Shown here piece after piece: positions 8,684 to 16,726 of a stretch of 64,000 nt of DNA. Every line of letters starts with the position of its first letter. Position 1 is the first letter of the stretch. Position numbers and translations under genes: made by a program. The stretch is from Mucilaginibacter sp. (GTDB lineage: Bacteria > Bacteroidota > Bacteroidia > Sphingobacteriales > Sphingobacteriaceae): NCBI RefSeq assembly GCF_025362475.1, contig NZ_JANYGH010000073.1:1-64000 (forward strand), in the 5' to 3' direction. The notes below the pieces were generated by a model. It was not told the origin of the DNA and made no database searches. It worked only from the letters and a program-made list of their open reading frames with translations.

Positions 8684-8914
8684 TTAGCTAACTTCTTCTA
8701 ACGATTTACCCGATAGGGTGATTTTGGCATATGATAACGATGCGAGAATATCCTCTTTTTCTAATTCGGGGTGATCGTTAATGATATCATCAAAAGACAT
8801 TCCTGAGGCAATCAGATCAATTATCACTTCAACAGGCCACCTCATGTGGCGTATACATGCCTTGCCGTGGCATATATCTGCATCAACCGTAATCCTTTCT
8901 AACAATGCGCTCAT
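8684..8914 (-). CDS. DUF433 antitoxin (VapB45-like)
   Basis: A 76-residue DUF433 protein: RITVDADICHGKACIRHM, PVEVIIDLIASGMSFDDII and HPELEKEDILASLSYA follow the family pattern of a small winged/helix-turn-helix domain. DUF433 proteins pair with DUF5615 PIN-like toxins, and the toxin gene follows immediately. It would neutralise the toxin and probably repress the operon. A 10-base perfect palindrome lies right in front of its start codon, a plausible autoregulatory site. Confidence 0.87.
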   Translation of the reverse strand: MSALLERITVDADICHGKACIRHMRWPVEVIIDLIASGMSFDDIINDHPELEKEDILASLSYAKITLSGKSLEEVS

Positions 8915-8917
8915 AAC

Positions 8918-8927
8918 GTAAATTTAC
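8918..8927. promoter_or_regulatory. Palindrome GTAAATTTAC before the antitoxin start
   Basis: Perfect 10-base palindrome lying 4-13 bases upstream of the DUF433 start (minus strand). Position fits an operator for autorepression, but the sequence is short and AT-rich. Confidence 0.3.
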
Positions 8928-8949
8928 AAAATATTTGCTATTTATATAA

Positions 8950-8985
8950 ATGCAAAAAGCGATGAACTATCCGCCCATCGCTTTT
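8950..8985 (-). terminator. Intrinsic terminator after the YfhO gene
   Basis: Arms AAAAGCGATG (8955-8964) and CATCGCTTTT (8976-8985) form a 10-pair stem with an 11-base loop; on the minus strand the stem is followed by a T run. It lies 22 bases past the YfhO stop and separates it from the toxin-antitoxin operon. Confidence 0.85.
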
Positions 8986-9006
8986 CTTAGTATCATTTAA
9001 ATTTCA

Positions 9007-11496
9007 CTACACCTTCTTCGTCGCCGGCTTGGCAACTGGTTTCTTTTTGGTTTCGGTATAAACCGCACCACCTAAGGCCAGTACTAAAAGGATCGATCCT
9101 GCTAACGAGATATTTTCGCCTGCGTAGTAAGATGTTGGGTGGAAATCGAAATTTATTTTGTGGTTACCAATAGGTATTACAGCAGCACGTAAAAGATAAT
9201 CCGCACGGAAATAAGGTTCTTCTTTACCATCAATAGTCATCGTCCATCCCTTATCGTAATAAATTTCCGAGAATACAGCTACCTGGGTTACAGGGCTGCT
9301 GCTTTCGTATTTAAGGTGTTCCGGTGTGTAGCTTGTTAATTTTATGGTTGCAGTTGCGTCCGTTCCTGGCGATTTACCATCAATCATGCTTTTATACTGC
9401 TTGTCAACAATAGCTTCTTCTTTTGGTGAAAAGCTGCTGATAGCCTGCATTTCCTCATCCGCGTTCTCTGCAAATTTCACACTTTTAACAAACCATACAT
9501 TTCCACATGCCGTAGGATTAGCTTGCATAGTAGCATTTCCTGTTTTTGGATCGGCGTTAATAATGTACTTGGTATTCAGCATATCCAACACATCGTGATT
9601 TACACTTTTGCTGAATTGGCTTTCTATAAGCTCATCAAATCTTCTTAGTCTGGCAGAGTGAAAACCACCCACTGTTTTATAAAAATAAGATGAGTGTGAA
9701 TCATGAAATGGGTCTCCGGAGGTCATATCAAATACCCTGAAATTCGGATCGGGATCTTTCATGATAAACTGATCAACCTCGCGCGGTGCGCTGTAAAGCT
9801 GTTCCAGGTCGGATTTTGCTACAAAATTGGCATCCTTAAGGTAGCGTTTATCAACACCCCACATATCAAACAAAACAATTGCAGCCAAAACCAATGCGGC
9901 TATGTTTGCTTTAATCTTTTGTTTAATGAGCAACCATACCAGTCCAGCAGTTAATAATACAAATATTAACGACCTGATAGCATCAGCGCGTTCAAGGCTT
10001 ACCCTATCTTCAATTAAACCATTGGCTACGGTATTGGCTAATGCAGTATTGCCTTTAAATATTTGGGTAAGGTTGTTAACGAAACCTAAATGATCGTCAG
10101 ATTTAAAGTTTAAAACTACTTCGGGTACAGCAATCATAATTAACAGTAAACCGCCGGTTATGTAGAAAGCTATCTTGGCCCGTTTAAAAATCAAAGCCTT
10201 ATCCGTATTGGTAATAACTTCGTTAATAGCCAGTAAGGCAAGTATCGGGAAGCAAAATGCTGCTATAACCAAAGTTGATTCAACTGCCCTGAACTTGTTG
10301 TACATGGGTACGTAGTTGAAAAAGAAATCGGAAAGGAAAGGCAGATTTTTACCAAATGATAAAAGCATGCTTAATAAAACAGCGCTTAACAACCACCATT
10401 TTAAACGGTTCTTTACAATCAGTAATCCTAAAACAAACAGAAAACATATAGCGGCACCAAAATACCATGGGCCAAATGTGCCTGGTTTATTACCATAATA
10501 CAGTGATTGTGATATAAAACCCTGCGCCTGACCTGGATCAACGCCATTATCAACAAGCGTTTTTACGGCCTTTGAATCTTCACCAACAACAGTGCTTGAA
10601 CCACCGCCGTAGGCGTTCGGAATTAAAAAGGTAAAGCACTCGCCCACGCTTTGGCTCCAGGTATAAGCATAGTCCCTATCAAGACCATGATTTGGGCCGA
10701 CAGTACCTTTTGAGGTTAAATTAGCTTTACCCCTGATGGTGTATTGGCTATACTCGTAGGTGGTCCATAAGGTGCCTGCATTTACGGCAATGGCCAATAA
10801 TGTACCCGCGGCTAAAGCGCCTATAGCTTTTAAAAAAGGTTTGGTTTGTTTTGCTTTTATGGCATGATAAAGCTCAATGCCTAAATATATGGCAACAGTC
10901 AGCAACAAATAATAAGTCATTTGCACGTGGTTACTCCTTATTTCCATAGCAAGGAAAAAAGCAGTAAGTGATGCCCCTAACAAATATTTGCCGCGCAGGG
11001 TTAAAATAATTCCCGCCAGTATTGGTGCAAAAAAGGCGATGGCATAAGCCTGGTTGGAGTGACCCGCCGTTATATAAATAAAGTTGTACGATGAAAATGC
11101 AAAAGCTATTGCACCAGCTGCGGCTAACCATGGCGAAAGCCTTAACACGCTGAATAGTAAATAGGCTCCTAATAAATAAAGCAATACGGTATCAACAGGG
11201 TTAGGGAAAACAGCTTTCAAAATATCAACCACATGTGATGTAATGTTTGATGGAAATGAAGCCCAGATCTGGTAAGCCGGCATGCCGCCAAACATCTGAT
11301 TTGTCCACAATGGGGCGTGGCCGGTTGCGGCCCTGACATCATTGATCTCTTTTTGCATGGACTGGGCCTGTATCACATCATTTTGTGATAAAACTTTACC
11401 CTGCGTTAAAGGACTGAGGAAATAAGCAAAGGAAATTGCTATTAAAATTGCTACAATAATGAGGTGAACACTATTACGCTTGAACCAGTTATTCAT
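9007..11496 (-). CDS. YfhO family membrane protein
   Basis: An 829-residue polytopic protein: TM segment at about residues 11-28, roughly a dozen more up to residue 550, a ~230-residue soluble stretch and a last TM near residue 800-818 followed by a lysine-rich tail. This is the layout of YfhO-type proteins, a GT-C-like fold linked in Firmicutes to glycosylation of cell-wall polymers. The early acidic segment SQNDVIQAQSMQKE after TM1 is at the position of the GT-C catalytic loop. The soluble C-terminal domain includes DPDPNFRVFDMT and the YDKGWTMTIDGKEEPYFRADYLLRA region typical of the family. Next to surface-glycan genes, but with its own promoter and terminator. The substrate is unknown. 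Confidence 0.85.
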   Translation of the reverse strand: MNNWFKRNSVHLIIVAILIAISFAYFLSPLTQGKVLSQNDVIQAQSMQKEINDVRAATGHAPLWTNQMFGGMPAYQIWASFPSNITSHVVDILKAVFPNPVDTVLLYLLGAYLLFSVLRLSPWLAAAGAIAFAFSSYNFIYITAGHSNQAYAIAFFAPILAGIILTLRGKYLLGASLTAFFLAMEIRSNHVQMTYYLLLTVAIYLGIELYHAIKAKQTKPFLKAIGALAAGTLLAIAVNAGTLWTTYEYSQYTIRGKANLTSKGTVGPNHGLDRDYAYTWSQSVGECFTFLIPNAYGGGSSTVVGEDSKAVKTLVDNGVDPGQAQGFISQSLYYGNKPGTFGPWYFGAAICFLFVLGLLIVKNRLKWWLLSAVLLSMLLSFGKNLPFLSDFFFNYVPMYNKFRAVESTLVIAAFCFPILALLAINEVITNTDKALIFKRAKIAFYITGGLLLIMIAVPEVVLNFKSDDHLGFVNNLTQIFKGNTALANTVANGLIEDRVSLERADAIRSLIFVLLTAGLVWLLIKQKIKANIAALVLAAIVLFDMWGVDKRYLKDANFVAKSDLEQLYSAPREVDQFIMKDPDPNFRVFDMTSGDPFHDSHSSYFYKTVGGFHSARLRRFDELIESQFSKSVNHDVLDMLNTKYIINADPKTGNATMQANPTACGNVWFVKSVKFAENADEEMQAISSFSPKEEAIVDKQYKSMIDGKSPGTDATATIKLTSYTPEHLKYESSSPVTQVAVFSEIYYDKGWTMTIDGKEEPYFRADYLLRAAVIPIGNHKINFDFHPTSYYAGENISLAGSILLVLALGGAVYTETKKKPVAKPATKKV

Positions 11497-11527
11497 CTAA
11501 GTTTTTTGAAATGGATAATATATTCCT

Positions 11528-11535
11528 CAAAAATA
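11528..11535 (-). promoter_or_regulatory. -7 element TATTTTTG for the YfhO gene
   Basis: Exact TAnnTTTG on the minus strand, 31 bases before the YfhO ATG. No clear -33 TTTG was seen. Confidence 0.5.
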
Positions 11536-11579
11536 GAAATTTGAACGGGATTAGGAATTATTAGTTGTAAAGGAATTAC

Positions 11580-11876
11580 TTAACAGTTTTGTGACCTGCC
11601 ACGCATCAGGAAAAAGAAGCCAATAAGGATAACAATACTTAAAACGTAAGCTATAATCTGGGGTTTTTTATAGTCTTCGCGGTATTTACGAACGTTAAAA
11701 AAATTATAAATAATCAGTACGCCTACGGTCACCCAAAAAAAGTTATTGATTTTATTACATGTAGCAAATAATTGAATGGCTAATGAAAAAACAATAAAGT
11801 TTGCAATGATAAGCGTTATCGACTCTGGCGTATTATTATGGTTTGGGCGTCGTTTGTATACTTCGTCTGGCAGCAT
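11580..11876 (-). CDS. Small membrane protein of unknown function
   Basis: A 98-residue protein with a polar N terminus (about 18 residues) and three hydrophobic segments (approximately 20-39, 46-60 and 73-90), ending in RGRSQNC. I do not recognise the family. It follows the DUF4834 gene with a 6-base gap on the same strand, so the two probably form an operon driven by the promoter near 12160. Coding status is supported by the clear hydrophobic periodicity and the tight spacing. Confidence 0.68.
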   Translation of the reverse strand: MLPDEVYKRRPNHNNTPESITLIIANFIVFSLAIQLFATCNKINNFFWVTVGVLIIYNFFNVRKYREDYKKPQIIAYVLSIVILIGFFFLMRGRSQNC

Positions 11877-11882
11877 GGCGGT

Positions 11883-12134
11883 TTATTTTACTTCTTCGTA
11901 ATCAACAAACTCTCCTTCAGAGTCGGGTAATTTGCTTTTTTTGCCTTCGGGAATATAATCAACCTTTATAGCGCCTTCATGCTTCCGGGGTTCGCGGTAG
12001 TGCTGTTGTTGTTGTGCCTGTTGCTGGGCTTTGTTTATTACGCTCTGGAATAATGCAGGTATCAGGTACCGCATTAAACTGCGAATAATGTATAAAACAC
12101 AAATTGATATGATCAGGAAACGAATTAATAGCAT
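11883..12134 (-). CDS. DUF4834 family small membrane protein
   Basis: An 83-residue protein with one N-terminal TM helix (residues 3-25, LIRFLIISICVLYIIRSLM), a Gln-rich linker (QQQAQQQQH) and a conserved polar tail (GAIKVDYIPEGKKS...EFVDYEEVK). This matches DUF4834 of Bacteroidota, whose function is unknown. The tail motif IKVDYIP resembles a peptide ligand more than a folded domain. It is the first gene of a two-gene minus-strand operon with a good -7 element. Confidence 0.8.
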   Translation of the reverse strand: MLLIRFLIISICVLYIIRSLMRYLIPALFQSVINKAQQQAQQQQHYREPRKHEGAIKVDYIPEGKKSKLPDSEGEFVDYEEVK

Positions 12135-12155
12135 CTTGATTTAACTTTAAGCTTA

Positions 12156-12163
12156 CAAATATA
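12156..12163 (-). promoter_or_regulatory. -7 element TATATTTG for the DUF4834 operon
   Basis: Exact TAnnTTTG match on the minus strand, 21 bases before the DUF4834 ATG, with a TTTTAG-rich stretch about 17-20 bases upstream. Confidence 0.6.
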
Positions 12164-12223
12164 AGCATATAACGCTAAAATTGTTTGAATATGATTTTTG
12201 TAGTATTTTGAGAATTAGGTAAA

Positions 12224-12267
12224 TTGAAAATTTGAAGATACGGTGACTGTCATCTTCAAATTTTCAA
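12224..12267. repeat. Perfect 16-bp inverted repeat after uvrB
   Basis: Arms 12224-12239 (TTGAAAATTTGAAGAT) and 12252-12267 are exact reverse complements with a 12-base spacer. It lies 17 bases past the uvrB stop (minus strand), so it may end uvrB transcription, though no long T run follows. Confidence 0.7.
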
Positions 12268-12284
12268 ATCGGCCAGCTTTCAAA

Positions 12285-14309
12285 TCAAAACTTCTCTTCC
12301 ATCATTTTTTCAAGCGCAAACATTTCGTCGCGTAGTTTGGCGGCCAATAAAAAGTCCATGTTTTTGGCCGCGGCAAGCATTTCTTTTTTAGTGTTGTCGA
12401 TTGATTTTTTCAGGTCGGGTTTAGTCATGTACTGTACAATTGGGTCAGCAGCCAGGGATGCCATATCAGCCTCCACATAGGCTTTTTGCACACCCCCTTT
12501 AAAATCAACAACCGATGTTTGCTCCATGATCTCCTCGCGGCTTTTACCTACGGTAGTTGGTGTAATGCCATGCGCAGTGTTATAGGCTATCTGTATTTCG
12601 CGCCTGCGGTTGGTTTCATCCATGGTTATCTGCATGGAATCGGTTATTTTATCGGCGTACATAATTACGCGGCCACGATCATTACGTGCTGCCCGGCCAA
12701 TAGTTTGGATCAATGAGCGCTCAGATCGGAGGAAACCTTCTTTATCAGCATCAAGGATAGCCACCAATGATACTTCCGGTAAATCAAGCCCCTCACGAAG
12801 TAGGTTGATGCCTATCAGTACATCAAATTCACCAAGGCGTAATCCCCTTAAAATTTCTACACGTTGCAGCGTTTTAACTTCCGAGTGGATATAGCGGCAT
12901 TTAATACCCAGCCTGTCCATATATTTGGCCAACTCTTCGGCCATGCGTTTGGTAAGGGTGGTAACTAATATGCGATCGCCCATTTTTATAACCTTGTCCA
13001 CCTCATCCAACAGGTCATCTACCTGGTTTATTACCGGGCGAATCTCTATGATTGGATCAAGCAACCCAGTTGGGCGTATCACCTGTTGCACCACTACACC
13101 TTCAGATTTTTCGAGCTCAAAATCGCCTGGCGTCGCACTTACGTATACGGTTTGCGGGGCAAGTTGTTCAAACTCCTGGAAATTAAGCGGGCGATTATCC
13201 AGAGCGGCCGGCAAGCGAAAACCGTAATCAACTAATGACATCTTGCGCGACCTGTCGCCACCATACATGGCCCTGATTTGTGGAACAGTAACGTGGCTCT
13301 CATCAATCACCATCAGGTAATCGTTAGGGAAATAATCCAACAGGCAGAAGGGGCGTGCACCCGGCAGTCTGCCATCAAAAAAACGGGAATAATTTTCGAT
13401 GCCGGAGCAGTAGCCCAGCTCGCGAATCATCTCCAGGTCGTAATTAACCCTTTCTTCCAGGCGTTTAGCTTCCAGAAAGCGGCCATCACCGATGAACTGC
13501 TTTTTGCGGGTTTCCAGTTCTTCCTGTATCGCCCAGATGGATTGTACAAAACGCTCGCGCGGGGCAACGTATAAGTTGGCGGGGTAAACCACCATATGTG
13601 TCATTTTTTCGATGGTTTTGCCGGTGCTTACATCAAAAGTGGTCAGCTCTTCAATGTCATCTCCAAAAAAAGAGATGCGGTAGGCGTGATCCATATAAGC
13701 CGGGAAAATATCAACCGTATCACCCTTAACCCTAAAAGTACCACGTTTAAAATCGGCAGTTGTGCGGGCATATAGTATTTCTACCAGGCGGTGCAAAAAA
13801 GCATTCCGGCTGATGCGGGTGCCTACAGCAAATTTAAAAACCGATTGTGCAAAATCCTCCGGATTACCCATACCATAAATGCAGGATATGGACGATACCA
13901 CGATAACATCCCGCCTGCCCGACATGAGGGCAGAGGTAGTACGCAAGCGCAGTTTTTCTATTTCCTCGTTTATCTGTAAATCCTTTTCTATATAGGTATT
14001 GGTGGTTGGGATAAACGCCTCGGGCTGGTAATAATCATAGTACGATACAAAATAGTTCACCGCGTTTTCGGGAAAAAACTGCTTAAACTCGCCGTAAAGC
14101 TGCGCCGCAAGAGTTTTGTTATGACTAAGTATTAAAGTTGGCTTTTGTGTTTGTGCAATAACATTGGCCATGGTAAACGTTTTGCCAGATCCGGTAACAC
14201 CCAAAAGTGTCTGGAATGGATCGCCGTTGTTTACACCTTCAACCAGTTGCCTTATGGCTTCGGGCTGATCGCCGGTGGGAAAGTATTGTGAGGTTAAATT
14301 AAAATCCAT
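12285..14309 (-). CDS. uvrB: Excinuclease ABC subunit B
   Basis: UvrB, the damage-verifying helicase of nucleotide excision repair, which takes DNA from UvrA and recruits UvrC. In the 674-residue frame the Walker A GVTGSGKT is at residues 37-44, the beta-hairpin region SYYDYYQPEAFIP at about 90-103, VIDESHVTVPQ is the helicase motif II region, and the C-terminal UVR motif (DFLLAAKLRDEM) binds UvrC. The open frame extends to 14390, but the extra N-terminal residues are unlike UvrB; the ATG at 14309 (MDFNLTSQYFPTGDQPEAI) gives the normal family start and length. A possible promoter, TTTG at 14353-14350 with TATTATTTG at 14334-14326, lies upstream on the minus strand. Confidence 0.97.
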   Translation of the reverse strand: MDFNLTSQYFPTGDQPEAIRQLVEGVNNGDPFQTLLGVTGSGKTFTMANVIAQTQKPTLILSHNKTLAAQLYGEFKQFFPENAVNYFVSYYDYYQPEAFIPTTNTYIEKDLQINEEIEKLRLRTTSALMSGRRDVIVVSSISCIYGMGNPEDFAQSVFKFAVGTRISRNAFLHRLVEILYARTTADFKRGTFRVKGDTVDIFPAYMDHAYRISFFGDDIEELTTFDVSTGKTIEKMTHMVVYPANLYVAPRERFVQSIWAIQEELETRKKQFIGDGRFLEAKRLEERVNYDLEMIRELGYCSGIENYSRFFDGRLPGARPFCLLDYFPNDYLMVIDESHVTVPQIRAMYGGDRSRKMSLVDYGFRLPAALDNRPLNFQEFEQLAPQTVYVSATPGDFELEKSEGVVVQQVIRPTGLLDPIIEIRPVINQVDDLLDEVDKVIKMGDRILVTTLTKRMAEELAKYMDRLGIKCRYIHSEVKTLQRVEILRGLRLGEFDVLIGINLLREGLDLPEVSLVAILDADKEGFLRSERSLIQTIGRAARNDRGRVIMYADKITDSMQITMDETNRRREIQIAYNTAHGITPTTVGKSREEIMEQTSVVDFKGGVQKAYVEADMASLAADPIVQYMTKPDLKKSIDNTKKEMLAAAKNMDFLLAAKLRDEMFALEKMMEEKF

Positions 14310-14419
14310 GTGTTGTGTAAAAATACAAATAATACTACAATAGGGTTTGCAAATCAAAATAAGTGCATGATAATGACAACCGTATGTCAACAGTGTTTTA
14401 TCGGCGTAATTTTTTATAT

Positions 14420-14446
14420 ATTTATGAGCAATTGTTGCTCATAAAT
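14420..14446. promoter_or_regulatory. Perfect 12-bp palindrome before upp
   Basis: ATTTATGAGCAA (14420-14431) and its exact reverse complement (14435-14446) flank a 3-base centre, ending 13 bases before the upp ATG. It overlaps an AT-rich TATATTTA stretch that could be the -7 element, so it may be an operator; as RNA it would be a tight hairpin just in front of the start codon. Confidence 0.6.
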
Positions 14447-14459
14447 CAAATCTACAATT

Positions 14460-15104
14460 ATGATTTTCGTCCTCAATAAAACCAATACTATTGCCAACCA
14501 ATTCCTGGTTGAACTGCGTGATGCCGTTACCCAGCTGGATAGAGCACGTTTTAGGCGGAACCAGGAAAAGCTGGGCGAGATTCTGGCTTATGAATTAAGT
14601 AAAACGCTGAAATATGAGTTGAAAGAAGTGCACACGCCTTTAGGTACCACAAATGTAAATGTGCCTGCATGTCAACCAGTTTTGGGTACTATTTTGCGTG
14701 CCGGTCTGCCGTTTCACCAGGGCTTTATGAATTATTTTGATCAATCGGCATCGGCATTTGTTACGGCTTACCGTAAGGTGAAAAGGAACAGTGCTTTCTT
14801 TATCCAGGTTGATCACATCTCCACTCCAAACCTGGACGACCAGGTATTTATTTTGTGCGATACCATGCTGGCCACTGGGCAAAGCGTTGTGGCCGTTTGC
14901 AAAGAGTTGATGGCTCAGTATGAAATAAAAGAGCTGCACATTGCCGCCGTAATTGCCAGTACCGAAGGCGTGGCGCATGTTAGAGCCAATTTACCAAAAG
15001 CAAAACTCTGGCTTTGCGCCATTGATGATGAAATGACCAGCAAGGCTTATATAGTACCAGGCTTAGGCGATGCGGGCGACCTTGCTTTTGGGGAAAAAGT
15101 ATAG
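14460..15104 (+). CDS. upp: Uracil phosphoribosyltransferase
   Basis: A 214-residue enzyme that salvages uracil with PRPP to give UMP. The C-terminal uracil-binding segment YIVPGLGDAGD is clear, as are TILRAGLPFHQG and the PRPP loop at about residues 137-149. The PRPP loop reads CDTMLATGQS where most UPRTs have DPMLATGGS, and the last motif reads GDLAFG rather than GDRxFG, as in a Bacteroidota branch or a mildly diverged enzyme. The core fold and length are normal. A perfect palindrome precedes the start codon. The downstream yjjG-like gene also concerns pyrimidine nucleotides. Confidence 0.9.
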   Translation: MIFVLNKTNTIANQFLVELRDAVTQLDRARFRRNQEKLGEILAYELSKTLKYELKEVHTPLGTTNVNVPACQPVLGTILRAGLPFHQGFMNYFDQSASAFVTAYRKVKRNSAFFIQVDHISTPNLDDQVFILCDTMLATGQSVVAVCKELMAQYEIKELHIAAVIASTEGVAHVRANLPKAKLWLCAIDDEMTSKAYIVPGLGDAGDLAFGEKV

Positions 15105-15238
15105 GCATTGCGGAATTAGGACGTTCGGTTTGGGATTTTGAGATTTAGATGTTTAATTTTGGATTTTCGGAATTGGATAAGAACACCGAAATCAAAAAGC
15201 GGCGAAACCCTCTTTAAATATCGCCGGAAAACAACTAA

Positions 15239-15940
15239 ATGTTAAAAATGAAATACCGACACATTTTCTTTGATCTTGACCACACCATCTGGGATTTTGA
15301 TAAAAATGCCGAGGAAGCTTTGCATGAGCTTTATCATATTCATCAACTGGAAAGTATCGGCCTTACATCACCTGATCTGTTCATTGAAACCTATACCCGC
15401 AACAATCACCGGCTTTGGGCGCAATACCATGTTGGCGAAATCAGCAAAGACGAGCTGCGCGACGCCCGTTTTAAGGCAACCTTTACCGATCTGGGCCTGC
15501 ACCCCGACCTGATGCCCGCTGATTTTGAAGATGCCTATGTAAAGCTTTGTCCTACAAAAACAAACCTGTTTCCGCATGCGCATGAAGCGTTGCAGTACTT
15601 ACAATCCAAATACACCTTGCACCTGATCTCTAACGGGTTTAAAGATTCCACCCGGATAAAAATTGCAGGTACCAACCTGGCGGGCTATTTTCAAAACGTT
15701 ATTATATCCGAAGATGTAGGCGTTAATAAGCCCGATAAAGCGATATTTCAGCATGCGATAGATCTGGCTGGCGCCGCTATTGATGAAAGTGTAATGATAG
15801 GCGATAGCCTGGAGGCTGATATTTACGGTGCACTCAATTTTGGTATGGATGCCATTTATTTTAACCCTTTTAATGCGCCCAAGCCTGATAAGGTGCCTGT
15901 GCAGATTACTCATTTAAAAGAATTAACTTTAATATTATGA
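15239..15940 (+). CDS. YjjG-family noncanonical pyrimidine nucleotidase
   Basis: A 233-residue HAD-superfamily phosphatase. HAD motif I is FFDLDHTIWDFD (Asp12, Asp14), motif II LISNGF and motif IV VMIGDSLEADIYGA. The DHTIWDFD opening and length match the YjjG subfamily, which dephosphorylates pyrimidine 5'-nucleotides and clears noncanonical ones. It lies downstream of upp, consistent with pyrimidine salvage or sanitation, and overlaps the next gene by 4 bases (ATGA). Confidence 0.88.
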   Translation: MLKMKYRHIFFDLDHTIWDFDKNAEEALHELYHIHQLESIGLTSPDLFIETYTRNNHRLWAQYHVGEISKDELRDARFKATFTDLGLHPDLMPADFEDAYVKLCPTKTNLFPHAHEALQYLQSKYTLHLISNGFKDSTRIKIAGTNLAGYFQNVIISEDVGVNKPDKAIFQHAIDLAGAAIDESVMIGDSLEADIYGALNFGMDAIYFNPFNAPKPDKVPVQITHLKELTLIL

Positions 15941-16464
15941 GTATTGCCAAAGAACACCGCGCCATTGACGCGGCGCTTGATAATTATCGTAAGCAGCTTG
16001 ATGCTATTCCTGATGAGCAGTTTACCGAAACACCTGCTGAAGGCCAATGGTCATACGCCGAGGTTTACAGCCATATATTACAGGCAACCTTAGGGTCATC
16101 TATCGCTTTGGAGCGGTGCGCGCATGGCAGTTGCCCGCCAACTAAGGATGGCCTTACCTGGCAGGGACGCCTTTTATTAATGTTGGGCATGTTCCCGCCG
16201 GTAAAGTTTAAAGTGCCCGAGGCTGTAGCCGGTAAAATAGCTGCCACAAAGATCAGTAAAGAGGAGGCCAGGAATATGATCATCAAATGCCGTAAACGGA
16301 TGGAAGATAATACGCCGCTCATTGAAGCATCCTCTGCCGCCAGCCGTTATAAGCACCCACGCATGGGAATGCTTAACGCCCGGCAGTGGTTCAGGTTCAT
16401 CAGAATACACCTGGAACACCATTTAAAGCAACTGGAAAGGATAAAAATAAAATTATCAAAGTGA
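15937..16464 (+). CDS. DinB-family protein
   Basis: A 175-residue protein of the DinB-like four-helix bundle superfamily. The N terminus has the family pattern of an aromatic, acidic helix (AIDAALDNYRKQLDAIPDEQF...GQWSYAEVYSHILQA) with a probable metal-binding His, and the C terminus has FIRIHLEHHLKQLERI with further His ligands. These proteins are metal-dependent thiol/transferase-like enzymes of mostly unknown substrate. Start overlaps the stop of the YjjG gene, so they are probably translationally coupled. Confidence 0.82.
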   Translation: MSIAKEHRAIDAALDNYRKQLDAIPDEQFTETPAEGQWSYAEVYSHILQATLGSSIALERCAHGSCPPTKDGLTWQGRLLLMLGMFPPVKFKVPEAVAGKIAATKISKEEARNMIIKCRKRMEDNTPLIEASSAASRYKHPRMGMLNARQWFRFIRIHLEHHLKQLERIKIKLSK

Positions 16465-16537
16465 TGAAACCTTTTACATTTAACAGAGTCTTAACAGTAT
16501 GATAATGTTGATTTTCTGATATTTGTAAAAATCATTT

Positions 16538-16651
16538 ATGATGAATTTTGAGTACACTTATTTAGTTGTTATAGCTCTGTTGCTGTTGGTAGGTATTTTC
16601 TATTTCAGCCCCTATGAATTAAATGTTAATGAAGACGAAGACGACGAGTAA
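16538..16651 (+). CDS. 37-residue predicted membrane peptide
   Basis: ATG ATG start at 16538 and TAA at 16649-16651. The product has one hydrophobic helix (residues 8-25) and a strongly acidic tail (NVNEDEDDE). There is a TTG at 16508 and an imperfect -7-like ATATTTG near 16519, so it could have its own promoter. Family not recognised; the hydrophobic helix with a short polar end is typical of real small membrane proteins, but translation is unproven. Confidence 0.5.
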   Translation: MMNFEYTYLVVIALLLLVGIFYFSPYELNVNEDEDDE

Positions 16652-16726
16652 TCGTTGGTTCAGTATTTCTATCCAAATAAATAACCGGCAAAATGTGCCG
16701 GCTGAGAATTTAACCCCCTTATTTTA

